A stretch of DNA of 64,000 bases, taken from positions 94,024 to 158,023 of the forward strand of contig CAZBRO010000008.1 of the NCBI GenBank assembly GCA_964494505.1, read 5' to 3'. Of this stretch, positions 43,944 through 52,407 are shown piece after piece. Position numbers and translations under genes: made by a program. Below the pieces are notes generated by a model, which searched no databases, was not told the origin of the DNA, and saw nothing but the letters and a program-made list of their open reading frames with translations. Every line of letters starts with the position of its first letter. The first letter of the stretch is position 1. The stretch is from CAIYRG01 sp964494505 (GTDB lineage Bacteria; Pseudomonadota; Alphaproteobacteria; Micropepsales; Micropepsaceae).

Positions 43944-44738
43944 TTACGTCAAATCACAAGACATCGGCGAGGACGCGGAACGGCCGCGCCGCGAAGCGTT
44001 TTCCTGCCCCTCGCCGGTCTTGTTCTGACGCCTGGGAGCGGCGTGGATCGTGCGCAGGCCGGCAACGTCGAGGACCTGAATCGATCTGGGGGTCGTACGG
44101 CGAATAAGCCCGAGACTTTCGAGTTTTGCGAACGCGCGTGCCGTGGATTCCGGCGCGATGCCCAGATAATCGGCGAGATCGGCCCGGCTGATCGGCATGC
44201 TGAAAGAGCGGCCATCTCCCTGATGCTCCAGAGGATCGACAAAATCGAGAATAAATGAGGCCAGCCGCTGATAGGCGTTTTGCTGACCCAATGTCAGCAT
44301 CCTCACCTGAGCCCTGCAATAATCGTCGAAGACTTTTTGAAACAGAACCGATTGCAGGTGCGGCTCGCTGGCAAGAAGCTGCTGCAATTTCTGCCATTCG
44401 AAACGATAGGCCTTCGTCGCGGAAACGGTTTCCGCCGAACTGAAATAGCATCCCCCGCAAGGGACGCCGCAAAGATCGCCGGTGCCCACAAACGCCATGA
44501 TTTGACGATGGCCGGTATCGTCGCAGCGGTTGATCCGCACGATGCCTTCCGCGATCAAATAGACGAAGCGGGCCTGCTCGCCTTGCGGACACAGATTTGT
44601 GCCGCGTTTGCAGACGACGAGCGTCGCGATGCGTTCGAGCTTTTCCTGTTCGGAGCGCGAAAGCAGATTCCTTACAGGTGCTGCGTGCGCAAGCGTACCA
44701 TCGAACGAACGTGCCCGAATTTCGGGTAGTCCAGCCAT
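43944..44738 (-). CDS. Crp/Fnr-family transcription regulator, cysteine-rich
   Basis: A 264-residue regulator: cyclic-nucleotide-binding-like domain (LSRSEQEKLERIATLVVCKR, VYLIAEGIVRINRCDD), dimer helix (YCRAQVRMLTLGQQNAYQRL) and Crp-type HTH (SRADLADYLGIAPESTARAF). Cysteines are frequent, including the cluster DLCGVPCGGCYFSS in the effector domain, but it lacks the usual N-terminal Fnr cysteine group. I use the ATG at 44738 (MAGLPEIRAR), preceded by GGGGGGAT; the frame is open to 44888. A C-terminal tail of about 30 residues is basic. Confidence 0.9.
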   Translation of the reverse strand: MAGLPEIRARSFDGTLAHAAPVRNLLSRSEQEKLERIATLVVCKRGTNLCPQGEQARFVYLIAEGIVRINRCDDTGHRQIMAFVGTGDLCGVPCGGCYFSSAETVSATKAYRFEWQKLQQLLASEPHLQSVLFQKVFDDYCRAQVRMLTLGQQNAYQRLASFILDFVDPLEHQGDGRSFSMPISRADLADYLGIAPESTARAFAKLESLGLIRRTTPRSIQVLDVAGLRTIHAAPRRQNKTGEGQENASRRGRSASSPMSCDLT

Positions 44739-45297
44739 CTCATCCCCCCGGCTACGCAAATCTCCCGGGGGAAAAGTTATGTCAGAATTGTGCCGATGTA
44801 TGTCGGGCACGGTATAAATCGCCTGTAGGAACCCGCCTCGCGCCTGCTGGCGGCGCGCTGTTCCCCGAATCGAGCAGCGCAACGACAACGTGTTTTCCTG
44901 CTACCGCCTATTCGGCAGGAGTGGTGCCTATTCCGCGCTGCCGGGAAGCTTTGCCAAGCGGGCCTTGGTACGATGTATTTTTGGCACAGCTTGATACATT
45001 GCGAGGCAGCTCACCCAAAGGTCGGGCATTAGTTAGCGCAGGGTTCAAAAGCTGAACCCAAAGTGCCCCGGTGATCGGGGCGCTGCGCATGTCGCAAACG
45101 ACACCCCAGTTTTCCTCCCCCGACGGGAGGGGCATCGCAGCATCGTGGCGCCCCCATCACGCCACTCAAAGGCGTCCCGCCAAGGCACGGGCGCACAAAT
45201 GGTTCGGCAGGGGAACCGAGGAAACGCTTCAGACGCCGTAACAGCGGCCGTTCCATCTAACACAGAGCAACGGATCCGCATGGAGGGGGGAATTGGG
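44739..45297. other. 559-base divergent intergenic region between the Crp/Fnr gene and the outer-membrane protein gene
   Basis: No gene visible. It contains a hairpin GGGTTC-AAAAGCT-GAACCC (45041-45060), a hairpin GCCCCG-GTGAT-CGGGGC (about 45065-45081) and a palindromic CCTCCCCCGACGGGAGG element (about 45115-45133). No exact Fnr box (TTGAT-N4-ATCAA) was seen. Promoters for both flanking genes must lie here. Confidence 0.5.
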
Positions 45298-46119
45298 ATG
45301 TTGAAGAATAAAGCACTCATGGGAAGCGCAGGCGCAATCTTCGCCGCGCTTGTGAGCGGTCCGGCGGCGGCGGCGACGCTGACCGGTACGGCCGGGATGC
45401 TGACGACGAGTTTTACAAGCTCCGATAATAGCGGGCCGGGAAGCGACACGACCAAATCCTGGCTGCTGGGCGGCGCCATTGCCGGGCCGCTGAACGGTTT
45501 GGAAAACCTCAACTTCCAGGCCGGCGCGAGCTACACCCACAATTGGGCGCATCAGTTCAGCGAAGAGGATTGGCACTTCAACGCCAATGCCTTCTGGGCC
45601 GGCAATGACGGCCGGGTCGGGACCGAAGTGACCTATGCCAATTTCACGGGCATCGGCAGCCTCTATAGCGGCGGCGCGCTGGGCGAATGGTACATCAACA
45701 ATCTCACTGCCATGGCAAAGGCCGGCTGGGCATGGACCACGGGCTCACCCATCGGCGGCCGCGGCAACTACGTGGGCGCCGCTCTTGAATTCTACGCGAT
45801 GCCGGACCTCGGCATTACCGGCGGCGTCGAATGGGGCGACATCGTCTCCGGGCAGGGATGCAGAACCTGCGGCCGCCGGGACCTCAACGTCACGGCTTGG
45901 GAAATCGCCGCCGAGTTCCTGTTCTCCGAGGACTACGCAATCTCGGGCTATGCCGGGTTCACATATAACCAGGACAAGATCTTCGGCAGCGACACGCACG
46001 ACAACATCTGGCATGTCGGACTGCGCTGGTACACCGGCGGCGGCACGCTCCAGTCGCATCATCAAAATGGCAGCTTGAACCCGTGGCTCTCGGGCGTGGG
46101 CGCACTGCGGTCTCTCTGA
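45298..46119 (+). CDS. Predicted outer-membrane beta-barrel protein
   Basis: A 273-residue protein starting at the ATG at 45298, 11 bases after GGAGGGGGG; it has a Sec signal (GAIFAALVSGPAAAA). The mature sequence is strand-like and rich in Gly, Trp and Tyr (NLNFQAGASYTHNWAHQF, GYAGFTYNQDKIFGSDTHDN, HVGLRWYTGGG), consistent with a small barrel. Function unknown. The frame stays open to 45145 but without ribosome site or signal. A terminator follows. Confidence 0.75.
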   Translation: MLKNKALMGSAGAIFAALVSGPAAAATLTGTAGMLTTSFTSSDNSGPGSDTTKSWLLGGAIAGPLNGLENLNFQAGASYTHNWAHQFSEEDWHFNANAFWAGNDGRVGTEVTYANFTGIGSLYSGGALGEWYINNLTAMAKAGWAWTTGSPIGGRGNYVGAALEFYAMPDLGITGGVEWGDIVSGQGCRTCGRRDLNVTAWEIAAEFLFSEDYAISGYAGFTYNQDKIFGSDTHDNIWHVGLRWYTGGGTLQSHHQNGSLNPWLSGVGALRSL

Positions 46120-46143
46120 AAAAAAACGCCTACCGGGACGGGA

Positions 46144-46173
46144 CAACAGGCGGAGCATGCTCCGCCTGTTTCG
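46144..46173. terminator. Bidirectional terminator between convergent genes
   Basis: A perfect palindrome AACAGGCGGAGCATGCTCCG-CCTGTT lies between the outer-membrane gene (+) and the ribbon-helix-helix gene (-). It is followed by TTCGCATT on the plus strand and flanked by A-rich GAAAAAAAACG on the other side. Confidence 0.75.
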
Positions 46174-46176
46174 CAT

Positions 46177-46644
46177 TCAACTGCCCGTCTGGCCGCAGGG
46201 GCTGGCGCAGCCTCCGCCGGTGAGAATGCACTGGCAGTCTCCGCCATATTCGTCGGAGAGGAGCGCCATGTATTCGTCGAGAGCATTGCGGAGCAGCTGA
46301 TGGCGCGTGCTGTTCTTCTTCACCGCCATGAGCCCGAGCGTCTCATGCTCGGCAGGGGTCAGCGTCACCATCAGCCGGCGCGGTTTGGCGCAATCGGGCG
46401 GCGTGGTCCCGCCGGGAGGCGGCCCCCCCGAAGCGGTGACCCGGCGGGGCTCGCGGACAATCTCGGGCTCCAGGACCGGCTCCGGCGTGCGGGCTTCGGC
46501 CTCATGGACGTGGCCCAGCGAATGCACAGGCGCCATGAACGAAGGCATGGGAGTTGCCATCATGGGCGCGAGGACCGACGAGGGCCGCGCCTCGCCTTTG
46601 CGCACCAGGAGACCGGCGGTCAGACTTGCAAATCTTGCGCTCAT
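46177..46644 (-). CDS. Ribbon-helix-helix-like protein, partner of the downstream-read ParA
   Basis: A 155-residue protein coupled to the ParA gene by a four-base ATGA overlap. The N-terminal 85 residues are Pro/Glu-rich and look disordered. Residues about 88-135 (PRRLMVTLTPAEHETLGLMA, then STRHQLLRNALDEYMALL) fit a ribbon-helix-helix DNA-binding fold. The tail holds four Cys (GGDCQCILTGGGCASPCGQ). Small RHH or ParB-like partners next to ParA ATPases usually load DNA or protein cargo, so this is a plausible adaptor; direct evidence is lacking. Confidence 0.75.
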   Translation of the reverse strand: MSARFASLTAGLLVRKGEARPSSVLAPMMATPMPSFMAPVHSLGHVHEAEARTPEPVLEPEIVREPRRVTASGGPPPGGTTPPDCAKPRRLMVTLTPAEHETLGLMAVKKNSTRHQLLRNALDEYMALLSDEYGGDCQCILTGGGCASPCGQTGS

Positions 46645-47615
46645 TTGCGGCCCATATCGGTTGGGTCGGCGTGGCGGCGGCCGAACACGCCGGCGCGCCG
46701 TTCGGGACCGGCGAAGAACGACGCGGACCGCGCCACCTCCCGGCGGTCGAGACCCGAGCGGCGTTCCGGGCCCTCATAGGCTTCCGCACGCGCGGGGTCG
46801 CGGCGGTCCGCACCTGTCCGGCGCTCCGCGCCTTCGTAGAAGAAGCGGTCGGCCAGCGGCACCTCGCCCACCACCCGCGCCTCCAGGATCGGGGGCTCGT
46901 CGGGTTCGGGTGGCCTCATGTCGTCCATCGCCGACAAAGGCACCAGCGAGAAATGGGAGGGGCGGATGTCGGGCGCCAGACTCGCATCCTTGGTCAAGCG
47001 CGCGATCCGGTCCTGCAGATAGACCCAGAGATCGGTGATTTCCTTGGTGGATGCCGATTTCGGCGCCGCTTCGTTGACGGTGCGTCCGTCCACCATGCTG
47101 GCCGCGAAATCCACCCGGTGATGGACCGTGACGGGCGCGACCACGCCATGCTGGGAAAGCGCGACCGCGGCCTCTCCGGTGATGCGCGCCCGCTGAGTGG
47201 CGCCGTTGACGACGAAGATGAGCGGCTTGCCGAAGCGTTCGGCCATGTCGACGGTCGCACCGACCGCGCGCAGATCGTGGGGCGAGGGCCGGGTCGGCAC
47301 GATGACCAGATCGGCATGCGCGATCACCTGCGCGATGGAATCCGAAATCGCGGGCGGCGTATCGATGATGGCGAGCTTCGTTCCGGTACGGGCGAGATGG
47401 GAAAGTGCGCTCTGCAGCTCGAAGGCGCCGACCTGCGCGAAGCGCGGCGCACGCGCGGCGCGCGCGTTCCACCATTGCGACAGCGATCCTTGCGGATCGG
47501 TATCGATCAGCGTCACCGGGCCTGCGCCCGCCCGTTCGGCCTCCACGGCCAGATGGCCAGAGAGCGTGGTCTTTCCCGAACCGCCCTTCTGAGATGCCAA
47601 AGCCACTACGATCAT
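46641..47615 (-). CDS. ParA-family ATPase with C-terminal ERRxG repeats
   Basis: A 324-residue P-loop ATPase. The deviant Walker A reads ASQKGGSGKTTLSGHL (residues 7-22), with LIDTDPQGSLSQWW and LAIIDTPPAISDSI. It is not MipZ (no NEKGGAGKST). After the ATPase domain (to about 215) comes a tail with three copies of an ERRxG motif: EGAERRTGADRR, EGPERRSGLDRR and AGPERRAGVFGRR. No ParB or chromosome partition genes are nearby; its partner is the RHH-like gene. It may position a cellular structure rather than a chromosome. Confidence 0.9.
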   Translation of the reverse strand: MIVVALASQKGGSGKTTLSGHLAVEAERAGAGPVTLIDTDPQGSLSQWWNARAARAPRFAQVGAFELQSALSHLARTGTKLAIIDTPPAISDSIAQVIAHADLVIVPTRPSPHDLRAVGATVDMAERFGKPLIFVVNGATQRARITGEAAVALSQHGVVAPVTVHHRVDFAASMVDGRTVNEAAPKSASTKEITDLWVYLQDRIARLTKDASLAPDIRPSHFSLVPLSAMDDMRPPEPDEPPILEARVVGEVPLADRFFYEGAERRTGADRRDPARAEAYEGPERRSGLDRREVARSASFFAGPERRAGVFGRRHADPTDMGRK

Positions 47616-47933
47616 GCGCCCCTGCCCAAAGCGAAAATGCCCAACCTTTCTAAGGGATAGGTCTTGCGGTCCGGCAAAGACGAAGGCCCGAAATTGCCAC
47701 AGTTTGTCGGAGCCTTGTCGGAAAGTTTGGCTCGATTGCTTACGGCCAGGTTCACGGTAAATATCGGGCGGGCAGCCAGAGCGTTGCCGGTTCCGGAAGG
47801 CCCCGGCCGATCAAGAAGGCCGTCCTTTGCCTGTGGAAATAGGCTATAGTGCGGCTTGGCACGTCGGCTCGTGGGAACGGGCGCTGACAAACCGGCCACA
47901 ATTCAGGGTTAAAACTAGGAGAGGAAGCTAACC
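47616..47933. other. 318-base divergent intergenic region
   Basis: Lies between the ParA gene and the metallo-beta-lactamase-fold gene. No gene or strong hairpin is visible. An AGGAGAGGAAG ribosome site precedes the ATG at 47934. Promoters for both directions are expected but I cannot assign them. Confidence 0.6.
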
Positions 47934-48863
47934 ATGAAACTTGGATACACAGTCGCGCTCGCTGCCGCCGTCAGCCTGTTCGCGGCGTCGGCCTATGCGC
48001 AGGGCCAGGATTTTTCCAAGGTCGAGATCAAGACAACGCCGCTCGGCCACAATGTCTATATGCTGGAAGGCCAAGGCGGGAACATGACCGTTGCCGTCGG
48101 AAACGATGGCGTCATCCAGGTCGACGGCGAATTCGCGCCGCTGCACGACAAGATCGCGGCCGCCGTCGCCAAAGTCTCAGGCGGCAAGCCGGTCAAATAT
48201 CTGATCAACACCCATTTCCACGGCGACCATACCGGCGGCAACGAGAACTTCGCCAAGGACGGCATCACCGTCGTTGCGCATCAGAACCTAGCGCTCCGGC
48301 TTGAGCACGGCTCGACCAACGGGATGTCGGGCCAGAAAACCGCGCCCGCGCCAAAGGGTGCGATTCCGACCAAGACCTATACCACCGAAGGGCTTCAACT
48401 GATGGTCGATGGCCAGTCCGCGATGGTCAACCATCCGGCCAGCGCCCACACCGACACGGATTCCTTTGTGTATTTCCCGGCCGCGAACGTGATCGCGACG
48501 GGCGACGTGGTCAGCACCGGCAACCGCTACGTCACTATCGACTACGCCAATGGCGGCAGCATCAACGGCATCATCTCGACGGTCGAGACCTACATCAAGA
48601 TGGGCGACGATCAGACGAAATATGTGCCGGGCCACGGCGAACTCGCGAACAAGGCCGACCTGCAGAAATATCACGACATGCTGGTGCGCGTGCGCGACTC
48701 GGTGCAGGCCGAGATCAAGTCGGGCAAGACCGAGGACCAGGCGGTTGCCGACAAGCCGCTCGCCCCGATCGGCGCGCAGCTCAAGACCAATCAGATGGCC
48801 GACGACGCCATGGTCAAGATGGTCTACCGCTCGCTGAAGGGCGTGAAGGCGAACAAGGCCTGA
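47934..48863 (+). CDS. Secreted metallo-beta-lactamase-fold hydrolase
   Basis: A 309-residue exported protein (signal LAAAVSLFAASAYAQ). INTHFHGDHTGGNENFAKDG carries the HxHxDH zinc site; NHPASAHTDTDSFVYFP and VIATGDVVSTGN are further family segments, as is YVPGHGELANKADL with another ligand His. These are common exported hydrolases of unknown substrate. It starts a + strand run with the hypothetical and cupin genes. Confidence 0.9.
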   Translation: MKLGYTVALAAAVSLFAASAYAQGQDFSKVEIKTTPLGHNVYMLEGQGGNMTVAVGNDGVIQVDGEFAPLHDKIAAAVAKVSGGKPVKYLINTHFHGDHTGGNENFAKDGITVVAHQNLALRLEHGSTNGMSGQKTAPAPKGAIPTKTYTTEGLQLMVDGQSAMVNHPASAHTDTDSFVYFPAANVIATGDVVSTGNRYVTIDYANGGSINGIISTVETYIKMGDDQTKYVPGHGELANKADLQKYHDMLVRVRDSVQAEIKSGKTEDQAVADKPLAPIGAQLKTNQMADDAMVKMVYRSLKGVKANKA

Positions 48864-48927
48864 CATCCGGACGGAAGGTTCATGGCCGGGGCGGAAATCG
48901 CTCCGGCCGCTTTGTGTGGGGGGTTCT

Positions 48928-49719
48928 GTGAATCGTTTTTCGCGGATCGTATGGGTTGCGGCCTCGAGCATCGGTTTCTGCACGCTTGCCTTCGCAGCGG
49001 CGGAATCTCCGATGCAGCCGGATTTGTCCGGCCTCTGGGAACCGCCGGGCTTCGACCTCGCGCCCGCCGATAAAGGCGAGCCGGGTCCGGTGCTGAACAT
49101 GTCGCATGACATCCAGCGGCCGGTCGGCGATTACAAAAATCCGGTGCTCCAGCCCTGGGCCGCGGCGCAAGTGAAGAAATGGGGCGATGAGATCACCGCG
49201 GGCCGCGTCCCCGACCACGTTCATACGCTCTGCATGCCCATGCAGGTGCCCGGCGTGATGACGCTGCACAACGCCTACGAGTTCGTGCAATTGAAGGACA
49301 AGGTCGTCATCCTCATCGCCAATCAAGCGCAGGCGCGCTACGTCTATCTGAACGTGCCGCATTCCAAGACCGTGTCGCCCTCCTGGTACGGCGAATCCGT
49401 CGGCCATTACGAAGGCGACACGCTGGTGATCGATACCATCGGCCTCAAGACGCATCCGCTCGCGCCGCTGGACCGTTTCGGCACGCCGCATACCGACAAG
49501 CTTCACGTCGTCGAGCGCATCCATCGCACCGGCCCGAAAAGTCTGCACATCGACTTTCACATCGAGGATCCGGGCGCATTCACGCGGGCCTGGGACGCGA
49601 GGCTCGATTTCCATCCTTTCCCGGAAATCGGCGAAGATGTCTGCGCCGACACCACCACCGATCCCATCACCGGCAAACCCTTGAAGGGCATACCGGTGGA
49701 TTTGCACCCGGCGTTCTGA
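48928..49719 (+). CDS. Exported hypothetical protein
   Basis: A 263-residue protein read from a GTG at 48928, five bases after GGGGGG (an in-frame GTG also lies at 48916). Signal peptide: RIVWVAASSIGFCTLAFAAA. The core SPSWYGESVGHYEGDTLVID, then TIGLKTHPLAPLDRFGTPHT and KLHVVERIHRTG belong to a recurrent exported family of unknown function. It lies 65 bases after the beta-lactamase-fold gene and 8 bases before a cupin gene. Confidence 0.75.
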   Translation: MNRFSRIVWVAASSIGFCTLAFAAAESPMQPDLSGLWEPPGFDLAPADKGEPGPVLNMSHDIQRPVGDYKNPVLQPWAAAQVKKWGDEITAGRVPDHVHTLCMPMQVPGVMTLHNAYEFVQLKDKVVILIANQAQARYVYLNVPHSKTVSPSWYGESVGHYEGDTLVIDTIGLKTHPLAPLDRFGTPHTDKLHVVERIHRTGPKSLHIDFHIEDPGAFTRAWDARLDFHPFPEIGEDVCADTTTDPITGKPLKGIPVDLHPAF

Positions 49720-49726
49720 CCAGGCG

Positions 49727-50206
49727 ATGAGCGACGGCAGCGACCATCATCACGCGCCGAAATGGAAGCACGACGGCGTTCGCATCATTCCGGGCGATTC
49801 GCTCGATCCGAACACCGCACAGACGCCGGGAATGGATCGCAAGGCCGCGATCAATTATGCGCGCGTGGGGGCGCAGAAGATCTGGGCCGGCACTGTCAGC
49901 ATCAAACCCGACGCCAAGACCGGCGCCCATCACCATGGCGAACTGGAAAGCGTGATCTATGTCGTGAAGGGCCGCGCCCGGATGCGCTGGGGCGAACAAC
50001 TCGAATTCATGGCCGAAGCCGGTCCCCGCGATTTCATCTTCGTCCCGCCTTACGTGCCGCACCAGGAAATCAACGCGAGCGCGGACGAACCGCTCGAATG
50101 CGTGGTGATCCGCAGCGACAACGAAGCCGTCGTGGTCAATCTCCACGTCGACGCAGTGGAGAAACCCGACACCGTCGCCTGGGTCGATCCGATTCACAAA
50201 ATCTGA
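49727..50206 (+). CDS. Cupin-domain protein
   Basis: A 159-residue single-cupin protein. The metal-binding motif is visible as G-x5-HHHGELESVIYVVKG (about residues 63-80), and the second motif as GPRDFIFVPPYVPHQEINAS. An N-terminal SDHHHAPKW may bind metal too. No signal peptide, so cytoplasmic. The substrate is unknown. Confidence 0.88.
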   Translation: MSDGSDHHHAPKWKHDGVRIIPGDSLDPNTAQTPGMDRKAAINYARVGAQKIWAGTVSIKPDAKTGAHHHGELESVIYVVKGRARMRWGEQLEFMAEAGPRDFIFVPPYVPHQEINASADEPLECVVIRSDNEAVVVNLHVDAVEKPDTVAWVDPIHKI

Positions 50207-50243
50207 TCCCTCTCCCCATTGGGGGAGAGGGTCGGGGTGAGGG
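50205..50243. repeat. CCCTCTCCCC palindromic repeat after the cupin gene
   Basis: CCCTCTCCCCATTGGGGGAG followed by AGGG forms a strong stem; GTCGGGGTGAGGG follows. This is a frequent intergenic element type in alphaproteobacteria and may serve as a 3' mRNA hairpin. Confidence 0.75.
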
Positions 50244-50347
50244 GGCGGTCTCGACATAAACGGGTGCGGGAGCATGTGTCGACAGCTCCCCCTCACCCGC
50301 TCAGGCTTCGCCCTTCGCGGCCTCTCCGCCTTCAGGGGCGAGGCGAT

Positions 50348-52291
50348 TCAATATTTGTTGTGCGACCAGGCGGTGGTGAAGGTGAACGGCACCAATATGT
50401 GCGCCTTGTTCGAGGTGTCGCCCCAGACCGGCGTGTCGAGGGGCTTCGGATTCTTCACCGCCACATGCAGCTTCCCCGCCTGCGCCAGCTCGTTGGCGCT
50501 GACGACAAAGGAGAGCTTGGTTCCGCTCAGCACGCTGGTCGGCACCGGTTCGTCATTGACGTAAACCACCGAGCGCGTCGTGAAGCCGATGCCGCTGAGC
50601 GTGAAGGTTGTGTCCGGCGCGCCCTGGATGATCGTGTGCGGCGCGAGGGCTTCGATGCCCGGCGTCGGCGACAGCGTCGGGTTGGGCACCGGCCCGTTGC
50701 CCGGCCCGCGGCGCACATCGTTCACGCCGCCCCCGATATTGACCATGTTGCCGTTGGGCGCCCTCACCTGGAACAGCGGCCGCGGCTCGCGATTGCGCGT
50801 TGCCGCCTTCAATCCCGCCTCCCAGGCGAGATCGCTGACCACGGCATTGTCGTATTCCTCATGGGTGTTCGAGAACATGTCGGCGCGATACCAGGCGTGA
50901 TAGGAGCGGTCGATCACCTTGCCGTCCTTGATGACCGTGTCGAGCTGGCGAAGATTCTTGATATCCACCAGCGGATCGGCGTTGACGATGTCGATGTCGG
51001 CGAGCTTGCCCGGCTCGATGGAGCCGATGTCCTTTATCCTGAAATGGTCGGCCACCCATTTGGTGCCCGCCTGCAGCACCTTCATCGGCGGCATGTGCGC
51101 GTCTTCCTGCATCACCGCCATTTCCTGATGCAGCCCCAATCCCGGCGGGGTCTGGGTGATGTCGGAGGCGGCCACCACATGGCCGCCCGCGGCGACCACA
51201 TCGCCGATGAATTTGGCGTGGTTCTTGTAGCCGCATTCGCGCAAGGAGATCTGATCGGGCGTCAGATAATCCTCTTTGGTCTGCTGATTGTCATAAACGT
51301 CCTGGATCGAGAATTCCGGGTAATAGGCAAGCATCTGCGGATCGGTATAGGCTGCATGAGTCTCGGACTGCACGCGCTTCCACATCGAGGGGAAGCCGCG
51401 GTCGGTCGCCATGAAGTCGGGTTCGAGCGCGGTGTTGTGCGCGACGAGGAAGGCGACCATGTCCTTTTCCTTGGCCGGATCCATGTCGCAATAGGCATCC
51501 GGCGGCAGGCCGACATAATCCTTCCACTTCTCCGAATCCCTGTTCATCTGGACGCCCAATTCGCCGGTGTGGATCATCACGTCCGCGCCTGCATTGACGC
51601 ATTCCTTCCCCCGCGTCTCGGGCCCGACGCAGCGCATGACCACGCCCTTGCCCGCCTTGTGGGCCTCGTCGGCATAGGCCGCGAAGACCTCCGGCGGGCC
51701 GTCGCCGTCATTGGAGCCGAGGAAATCCGCGCCACCTTCCATGTTGGATTTGGCGAGCGCGCGCGCCGCATCGACGGTGCCCGCGATGCGCTGGCCGTCG
51801 CCGGGCTTGTAATTGTCCGGGCGGTCGCCCTTCGGCCCGCCGCCGCGCATGTTGAGCACGCCCTGATAGAGCCGGGGCCCCGGGAAAATGCCGTGATTGA
51901 TGGCATCGCGTTCGGCAACGCCCTGGTCGTTGCGGGCGCCCGTCACCATGGCCGAGGTCACGCCCCAATGGAGGAAGCCCTCGCCATACATCCAGTTCCA
52001 GTTGGCCTTGGCGTCGATCAAGCCGGGCGTGATCCACTTGCCGGCCGCATTGATCACCTGCGCCCCTGCCGGCACCTGCACCTGGCCGGCGCGGCCCACG
52101 GCCGTGATCCGGTTGCCCTGGATCACGATGACGGAATTGGGCACCGGCGCGCCGCCATTGCCGTCGATCAGCGTGCCGCCCTGGATGACCAGGGCCTGCC
52201 CCTGCCCTTGCGCCGCAACATGGGTGACGGCGCCCACGGCCGCCAGCGCGGCCGAAACCAGAAGTGACACGGTAACGGACGATTTCCTCAT
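50348..52291 (-). CDS. Exported amidohydrolase-family protein lacking the HxH metal motif
   Basis: A 647-residue exported protein (signal VTVSLLVSAALAAVGAVTHVAAQ). The first part has the amidohydrolase beta-sandwich pattern (VIQGGTLIDGNGGAPVPNSV, then IVIQGNRITAVG). Where the TIM barrel should start PGLIDxHxH, the sequence reads PGLIDAKANWNW, checked in the bases, so two metal-binding His are absent. MIHTGELGVQ and other His remain. The last 130 residues include an IPT-like beta domain (TLSGIGFTTRSVVYVNDEPV). It may be inactive or use other ligands. Confidence 0.85.
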   Translation of the reverse strand: MRKSSVTVSLLVSAALAAVGAVTHVAAQGQGQALVIQGGTLIDGNGGAPVPNSVIVIQGNRITAVGRAGQVQVPAGAQVINAAGKWITPGLIDAKANWNWMYGEGFLHWGVTSAMVTGARNDQGVAERDAINHGIFPGPRLYQGVLNMRGGGPKGDRPDNYKPGDGQRIAGTVDAARALAKSNMEGGADFLGSNDGDGPPEVFAAYADEAHKAGKGVVMRCVGPETRGKECVNAGADVMIHTGELGVQMNRDSEKWKDYVGLPPDAYCDMDPAKEKDMVAFLVAHNTALEPDFMATDRGFPSMWKRVQSETHAAYTDPQMLAYYPEFSIQDVYDNQQTKEDYLTPDQISLRECGYKNHAKFIGDVVAAGGHVVAASDITQTPPGLGLHQEMAVMQEDAHMPPMKVLQAGTKWVADHFRIKDIGSIEPGKLADIDIVNADPLVDIKNLRQLDTVIKDGKVIDRSYHAWYRADMFSNTHEEYDNAVVSDLAWEAGLKAATRNREPRPLFQVRAPNGNMVNIGGGVNDVRRGPGNGPVPNPTLSPTPGIEALAPHTIIQGAPDTTFTLSGIGFTTRSVVYVNDEPVPTSVLSGTKLSFVVSANELAQAGKLHVAVKNPKPLDTPVWGDTSNKAHILVPFTFTTAWSHNKY

Positions 52292-52407
52292 CGATGCCTC
52301 CCCAAATTTCGTTGGTGCCGTTATAGGCGAAGTCCGGTCCTCGGGCGAGATTGACTTGGCGCACCCTTTTGCGGGCTTATTCCGCCGGGTTTTCAGGATC
52401 AGGTCTC

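Noticed and set aside
44739..45297. An Fnr box for the Crp/Fnr regulator
   Set aside because: Only partial matches such as CTTGATACATT occur; no TTGAT-N4-ATCAA palindrome was found.
46641..47615. Assignment of the ParA-type ATPase as MipZ
   Set aside because: The Walker A region is QKGGSGKTT rather than the MipZ NEKGGAGKST, the C-terminal ERR repeats are foreign to MipZ, and ParB genes are absent.
50219..52267. A 682-codon plus-strand open frame antisense to the amidohydrolase
   Set aside because: No motif, His/Arg/Gly-rich, and the opposite strand encodes an intact exported protein.
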